A stretch of DNA of 64,000 nt, taken from Halobacteriovorax marinus (GTDB taxonomy: Bacteria > Bdellovibrionota > Bacteriovoracia > Bacteriovoracales > Bacteriovoracaceae). The translations under genes and the position numbers were made by a program. The stretch covers positions 496,001-560,000 of the forward strand of contig MAAO01000006.1 in the NCBI GenBank assembly GCA_002163155.1. Reading direction: 5' to 3'. Position 1 is the stretch's first letter; every line of letters begins with the position of its first letter. Below are positions 60,805 through 64,000 of this stretch, piece by piece. The notes under the pieces are model-generated. The model was not told the origin of the DNA. It was given only the letters and a program-made list of their open reading frames with translations, and did no database searches.

Positions 60805-61714
60805 CTTTAAACTTATTTAATAAATCGAGCTCAAAATTCCCAAGCTCTTCAATAAGTATTTCTTTGATAACTTCTTTTGGTGTCAAGTCTGTTGTTATAC
60901 ACATCTTATCATAGATATTAACTAAGGAGAGTATACATTCACTCTCTGAGAGTTTCGTTTTCTTATTTGGACCCTGTCCTGATTTTACTTCCTCGTGATT
61001 TGTAATGAGGTCCATTGTTGCCTTATCAACATAGGGCTTATCATTTAGTACTGAGATGCAGTCCTTAACGTGGGCTCCATAGGCGAGTCTATTCTCAGGA
61101 GTGAGATCTTTCTTATCTTTCTTGAACAACTCTCTAACTTGTTCGTCCATTTGCATAACTCCAATGTCATGTAAGAGTCCTGCTATGGCCATCTGATCTA
61201 GTTGTTCTTCTTTTTGTCCCATTTTATCTGCAAGTTTTGTCGCAAGGGCGCTAACATTTAAAGAGTGTTTAATTATGTGATCTCCCTCTTGAACTTCTTT
61301 TCCAAAAATTTCTTTTAAGGCATCAGGATTTTGTAAAATACATTGTCTTAAACTCTTGGCGGCATTTTCAGTCATTTTATAAGAAGTTTCACTACCAGGA
61401 TCAGTTTGCATTCGCTCAACAGCTGTACCACAGGCACCTTCTACGAGATTCACTTTCTCCTCGGTAGTTGCCGTTTCTGAGTTCATTGTTTCCATGAGTA
61501 GGGCATCTAGGAATTGCTGATAATTCATTTCATCTTCTTCATCAATATAGAATTTGGCAATTTTCTGTTTCTTCAATTTTGAAAATTTCTCTTGCTCTAT
61601 TTCTCCGCCCTTATTCGCATAGATAATGTATTGCTCTTTAAAGAAGATAAATAAATCAAATGTGAGCTCTCTATTGGGCTTTACTGTATTTATGCGAAGA
61701 GGTGTGTAGGCCAT
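60770..61714 (-). CDS. HD-domain phosphodiesterase-like protein with degenerate GYP
   Basis: 314 aa. An N-terminal region of about 75 residues (PLRINTVKPNRELTFDLFIF) resembles the DUF3391-like start of HD-GYP proteins. The HD part has HSLNVSALATKLA, LLHDIGVMQ and NHEEVKSGQGPNKK. In active c-di-GMP phosphodiesterases the last is HHE..DGxGYP; here G-Q-G-P, so the activity may be lost or altered. Cytoplasmic. First gene of a two-gene unit. Confidence 0.8.
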   Translation of the reverse strand: MAYTPLRINTVKPNRELTFDLFIFFKEQYIIYANKGGEIEQEKFSKLKKQKIAKFYIDEEDEMNYQQFLDALLMETMNSETATTEEKVNLVEGACGTAVERMQTDPGSETSYKMTENAAKSLRQCILQNPDALKEIFGKEVQEGDHIIKHSLNVSALATKLADKMGQKEEQLDQMAIAGLLHDIGVMQMDEQVRELFKKDKKDLTPENRLAYGAHVKDCISVLNDKPYVDKATMDLITNHEEVKSGQGPNKKTKLSESECILSLVNIYDKMCITTDLTPKEVIKEILIEELGNFELDLLNKFKVVLKEEGLLDI

Positions 61715-61956
61715 GATTATCCTGTTGTCTAAATTTGTGCAGTTTCTATTGTAGATATTTATCGGAAAAAATCATGTTTTGTTTAAATAGATTATTTATT
61801 TATGATTTCCTTAAGCTTATTCACCTTTTTTTATTGTTTTTACACTTCAATTAATTGTTTTTTTACTCGTTGAGTCAGTGTACATTATAGGTTTTTTAGA
61901 TACACTACTATAACTGACAAAAATGTTTTACCTTTGATATTAATTCGGAGAATTTC

Positions 61957-62592
61957 TTGCGCTTTTATTTTGATTTCTTATCCCCATATTCTTACTTAGC
62001 TTTCCAGTGGATTAAAAAGAATAAAGTCCTATTAGAGGGACTGAGCATTTCAGTTGAATACATTCCGGTCATGCTTGGAAAACTTATTCATAGCTATGAA
62101 ACAAAGGGACCTGCTGAGATAGAAAGTAAGAGGAACTACCTCTTTAAAGATTGTTTGAGATATTCCAATCTGAATGGTATTGCTTTTACACCTCCCAAAT
62201 CACTTCCTTTCAATTCTCTCTATTCATTAAGACTTTCCATTGCTGCAAGCGGTGAAGAAAAGTTTAAACTCATCGACGAAATCTTTGCCGCCGGCTGGGG
62301 AAGAGGAGAGGAGATTGGAGAAGAGGAGAACTTGTTAGAAGTTTTAAAAAGAAGTGGAATAGATGCCAGTTTAATGGAACAAACGACTTCAAAAGAAATA
62401 AGAAGGGCACTTAAAGTAAATACGAGTAAGGCGATAGAAAATGGTGTCTTTGGTCTTCCTTGTTTCATTTTTAAGGACGAACTTTTTTGGGGCAATGATT
62501 CAACAAAGTACTTAGAACTTTTCATTGCTGGAAAAGATCCCCTAGATATTAATAAATATAATAATTTTATAACGAATTACCCGTTTAACTAA
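61957..62592 (+). CDS. DsbA-family 2-hydroxychromene-2-carboxylate isomerase-like protein
   Basis: 211 aa from TTG 61957 (GGAG 8 nt upstream). RFYFDFLSPYSYLAFQW is the HCCA isomerase signature with Ser instead of CxxC, and GVFGLPCF supplies the cis-Pro region. Family members use glutathione to isomerise aromatic intermediates; natural substrate here unknown. Followed 11 bp later by the cyclophilin gene. Confidence 0.87.
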   Translation: MRFYFDFLSPYSYLAFQWIKKNKVLLEGLSISVEYIPVMLGKLIHSYETKGPAEIESKRNYLFKDCLRYSNLNGIAFTPPKSLPFNSLYSLRLSIAASGEEKFKLIDEIFAAGWGRGEEIGEEENLLEVLKRSGIDASLMEQTTSKEIRRALKVNTSKAIENGVFGLPCFIFKDELFWGNDSTKYLELFIAGKDPLDINKYNNFITNYPFN

Positions 62593-62603
62593 GAAGGAAC
62601 TTT

Positions 62604-63182
62604 ATGAAAATTTTAATCGCACTATTAATTGCTATGACTTCACTTTCTATTGGTGCAAAGTCTGCTGAGAGAACTACTGTTATCATGGAAACGACAAAGG
62701 GAACTATTGAGATTCAACTCTTTGATAAAAAAGCTCCTATCAGTGTAAAGAACTTTTTAAAGTATGTTGATTCTAAATTCTACGATGGAACAATCTTTCA
62801 TAGAGTTATTGATAACTTCATGATTCAAGGTGGAGGTTTTGATACAAACTTAAAAGAAAAGAAAACGAATGCTCCAATTAAGAATGAGGCATCAAATAGA
62901 ATTAGTAATACAAAAGGAACTCTTGCCATGGCGAGAACTTCTGTTGTTGATTCTGCTACCGGACAATTCTTTATAAATGTTAACGACAATAATTTTCTTG
63001 ATCACAAAGGAACTGGCTCAAGTGAGTATGGTTACGCAGTATTTGGTCAAGTCCTAAAAGGGATGAGCGTAGTTAATATGATTAAAAAAGCGCCCAAGAG
63101 AAGAAATGGATCTCACGGAGATATGCCAATTGAAAATATCATCATTACTAAGGCCTATAGAAAGAAAATTGAAAAGAAATAG
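62604..63182 (+). CDS. Periplasmic cyclophilin-type peptidyl-prolyl isomerase
   Basis: 192 aa. Signal peptide (KILIALLIAMTSLSIGAKS). Cyclophilin core: IFHRVIDNFMIQGGGF (active-site Arg and Phe), TGQFFINV, LDHKGTGSSEYGYAVFGQV. Catalyses cis-trans proline isomerisation in envelope protein folding (PpiA-like). Terminator follows. Confidence 0.95.
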   Translation: MKILIALLIAMTSLSIGAKSAERTTVIMETTKGTIEIQLFDKKAPISVKNFLKYVDSKFYDGTIFHRVIDNFMIQGGGFDTNLKEKKTNAPIKNEASNRISNTKGTLAMARTSVVDSATGQFFINVNDNNFLDHKGTGSSEYGYAVFGQVLKGMSVVNMIKKAPKRRNGSHGDMPIENIIITKAYRKKIEKK

Positions 63183-63190
63183 AATTTATT

Positions 63191-63218
63191 AAAAAGGACC
63201 CTAACGGGTCTTTTTTTA
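63191..63218. terminator. Bidirectional rho-independent terminator
   Basis: AAAAAG-GACCC / GGGTC-TTTTTTT stem-loop with 4-nt loop, between the convergent cyclophilin and GNAT genes. A-run on the left and T-run on the right give both directions. Confidence 0.92.
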
Positions 63219-63671
63219 TTTTAGCCATTCATATAGATCATAGTGCTCATTACTCATTCCAATGCTTTCATACACCTTCTGGGCTGGGTAATTTGTCTTG
63301 TCCACGTAGAGTCTCAATCCGCCATTATCAGAGTCACTTTCCACCATCTCTTTTAAGTGAGAATACATCTTCTTAAAGACACCTTTCTTTCTGTACTTAG
63401 GGATGACATAGACAGAGTGGATCCAAATAATGTCTTTACAGCGCCAGTCACTCCATTCTGTCATTGTTAAGAGAGAGGCTACACATTCATTGTCTTCGCT
63501 TTGAACAACGTAGTAGCGACCTTTAGAAGGATTATCAAATACGGTACTCACGCCACGCTCTACTACTTCTTTATTTAGGCTGAGTTTCTCTGTTTCCTGG
63601 GCCATTTCCATTTGAAAATTAACGATAGAGTCTAAGTGTTCATTTTTATTTGCAGCTTTGACTTTGAGCAT
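63216..63671 (-). CDS. GNAT-family N-acetyltransferase
   Basis: 151 aa. AAGGAC ribosome-binding site. IWIHSVYVIPKYRKKGVFKKMYSHL is the acetyl-CoA-binding motif A (R-x-x-G-x-[FG]-K-x-[ML]), and GLRLYVDKTNYPAQKVYESIGM motif B with the N-x-x-A-x-x-x-Y signature. Substrate unknown. Confidence 0.9.
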   Translation of the reverse strand: MLKVKAANKNEHLDSIVNFQMEMAQETEKLSLNKEVVERGVSTVFDNPSKGRYYVVQSEDNECVASLLTMTEWSDWRCKDIIWIHSVYVIPKYRKKGVFKKMYSHLKEMVESDSDNGGLRLYVDKTNYPAQKVYESIGMSNEHYDLYEWLK

Positions 63672-63777
63672 GATGAATTGTCCTTACGAGTAAGTTGTTT
63701 TAGTGAGTATACTTGAAAAAACTAGGCCCTTCAGTTAAATTACTTTAAGTTTAGCCCTAAGAGAGGAAATGAGCACC

Positions 63778-64000
63778 ATGAATAGAGAATTAAATACCTT
63801 ATGGGAAGATCATTGGAAGAGTTCTACTTTAGAGGCGGTACAAAAGCGCTATCAGTTAAAAGAAATTTTTCCTAATCTTGAGAATCCTAAATGCTTATTA
63901 AAGTATTTCATTCTGGCACATATTTATAATCTAAATACTTCTGAATTATTAAAAATTGAAATCACTCTCTTAGATTGTTTTAAAAGTGGAGAGTTTAACA
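63778..64000 (+). CDS. Partial gene at right edge, unknown
   Basis: 74 codons visible from ATG 63778 (AGAGG 11 nt upstream); ATG 63769 in the same frame is too close to the AGG. The seen part reads NRELNTLWEDHWKSS and then a helical stretch (LLKYFILAHIYNLNTSELLKI). Continues past the window. No family recognised. Confidence 0.5.
   Translation, partial: MNRELNTLWEDHWKSSTLEAVQKRYQLKEIFPNLENPKCLLKYFILAHIYNLNTSELLKIEITLLDCFKSGEFN

Noticed and set aside
1-64000. CRISPR arrays, insertion sequences with terminal repeats, rRNA genes
   Set aside because: Looked for; none seen. The ORF6N copies are the only traces of mobile DNA.

Overview
This window reads as chromosomal DNA of an AT-rich Gram-negative bacterium. 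Shine-Dalgarno starts are common, Arg is mostly AGA, and there are many lipoproteins, outer-membrane or secreted proteins, receiver-domain proteins and large coiled-coil proteins. Secreted hydrolases (an M14 carboxypeptidase, a GH3 hexosaminidase), REC-PilZ and HD-domain proteins and ORF6N genes fit a Bdellovibrionota-type predator such as Bacteriovorax/Halobacteriovorax. That assignment is inference from gene content, not a database match.

Layout. 1-2801: 5' part of a very large secreted lipoprotein (minus), cut by the window edge. 3067-3863: a two-gene unit resembling a toxin-antitoxin pair, with a three-copy 12-bp-phased repeat upstream. 4066-7290: outer-membrane-like protein, DUF5989-like peptide plus SGNH protein, and a c-type cytochrome. 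7312-7386: tRNA-Val. 7527-12031: heterodimeric ABC exporter and a DsbA-like lipoprotein. 12155-14095: first of two proline-free coiled-coil paralogues. 14168-16874: pyruvate kinase, an out-of-frame ferredoxin, and queG. 16932-19584: hybrid histidine kinase and alpha/beta hydrolase. 19677-26767: an accessory patch with tRNA-Phe, an intact ORF6N gene, a nonsense-interrupted ORF6N copy and a third relic, a GST with foreign codon use, a U32 peptidase, a serine hydrolase and a NIPSNAP relic. 26768-29646: PadR-like regulator and sugar/glycan genes. 29724-41181: transport (SulP, ABC), secreted hydrolases, REC-PilZ and HAD proteins. 41610-43541: second coiled-coil paralogue. 43531-53693: metabolic and housekeeping genes (mgsA, RluA family, radical SAM, lgt, AI-2E family, serS). 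53840-57742: two-component fragments and a ParA-like operon. 57761-63671: rapA, HD-domain protein, DsbA-family isomerase, cyclophilin and GNAT. A partial gene starts at the right edge.

Most striking points. (1) A complete 4Fe-4S ferredoxin reading frame (7 Cys plus 1 Asp ligand) lies between pyruvate kinase and queG. It has no usable start in its own frame and joins an upstream ATG, or pyruvate kinase itself, only if an A10 tract slips by one. (2) Two large paralogous proteins (646 and 643 aa) contain no Pro, Cys or Trp and are predicted to be coiled coil throughout. (3) Both ORF6N copies carry a 13+1+13 perfect DNA palindrome at the same codons, with paired compensatory base changes. (4) A secreted protein appears to start at ATT behind a strong GGAGG. 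(5) A ParA-like ATPase has the Walker-A glycine before the lysine replaced by leucine. (6) A BrnA-like ribbon-helix-helix protein is paired with a DUF4160-like protein rather than BrnT.
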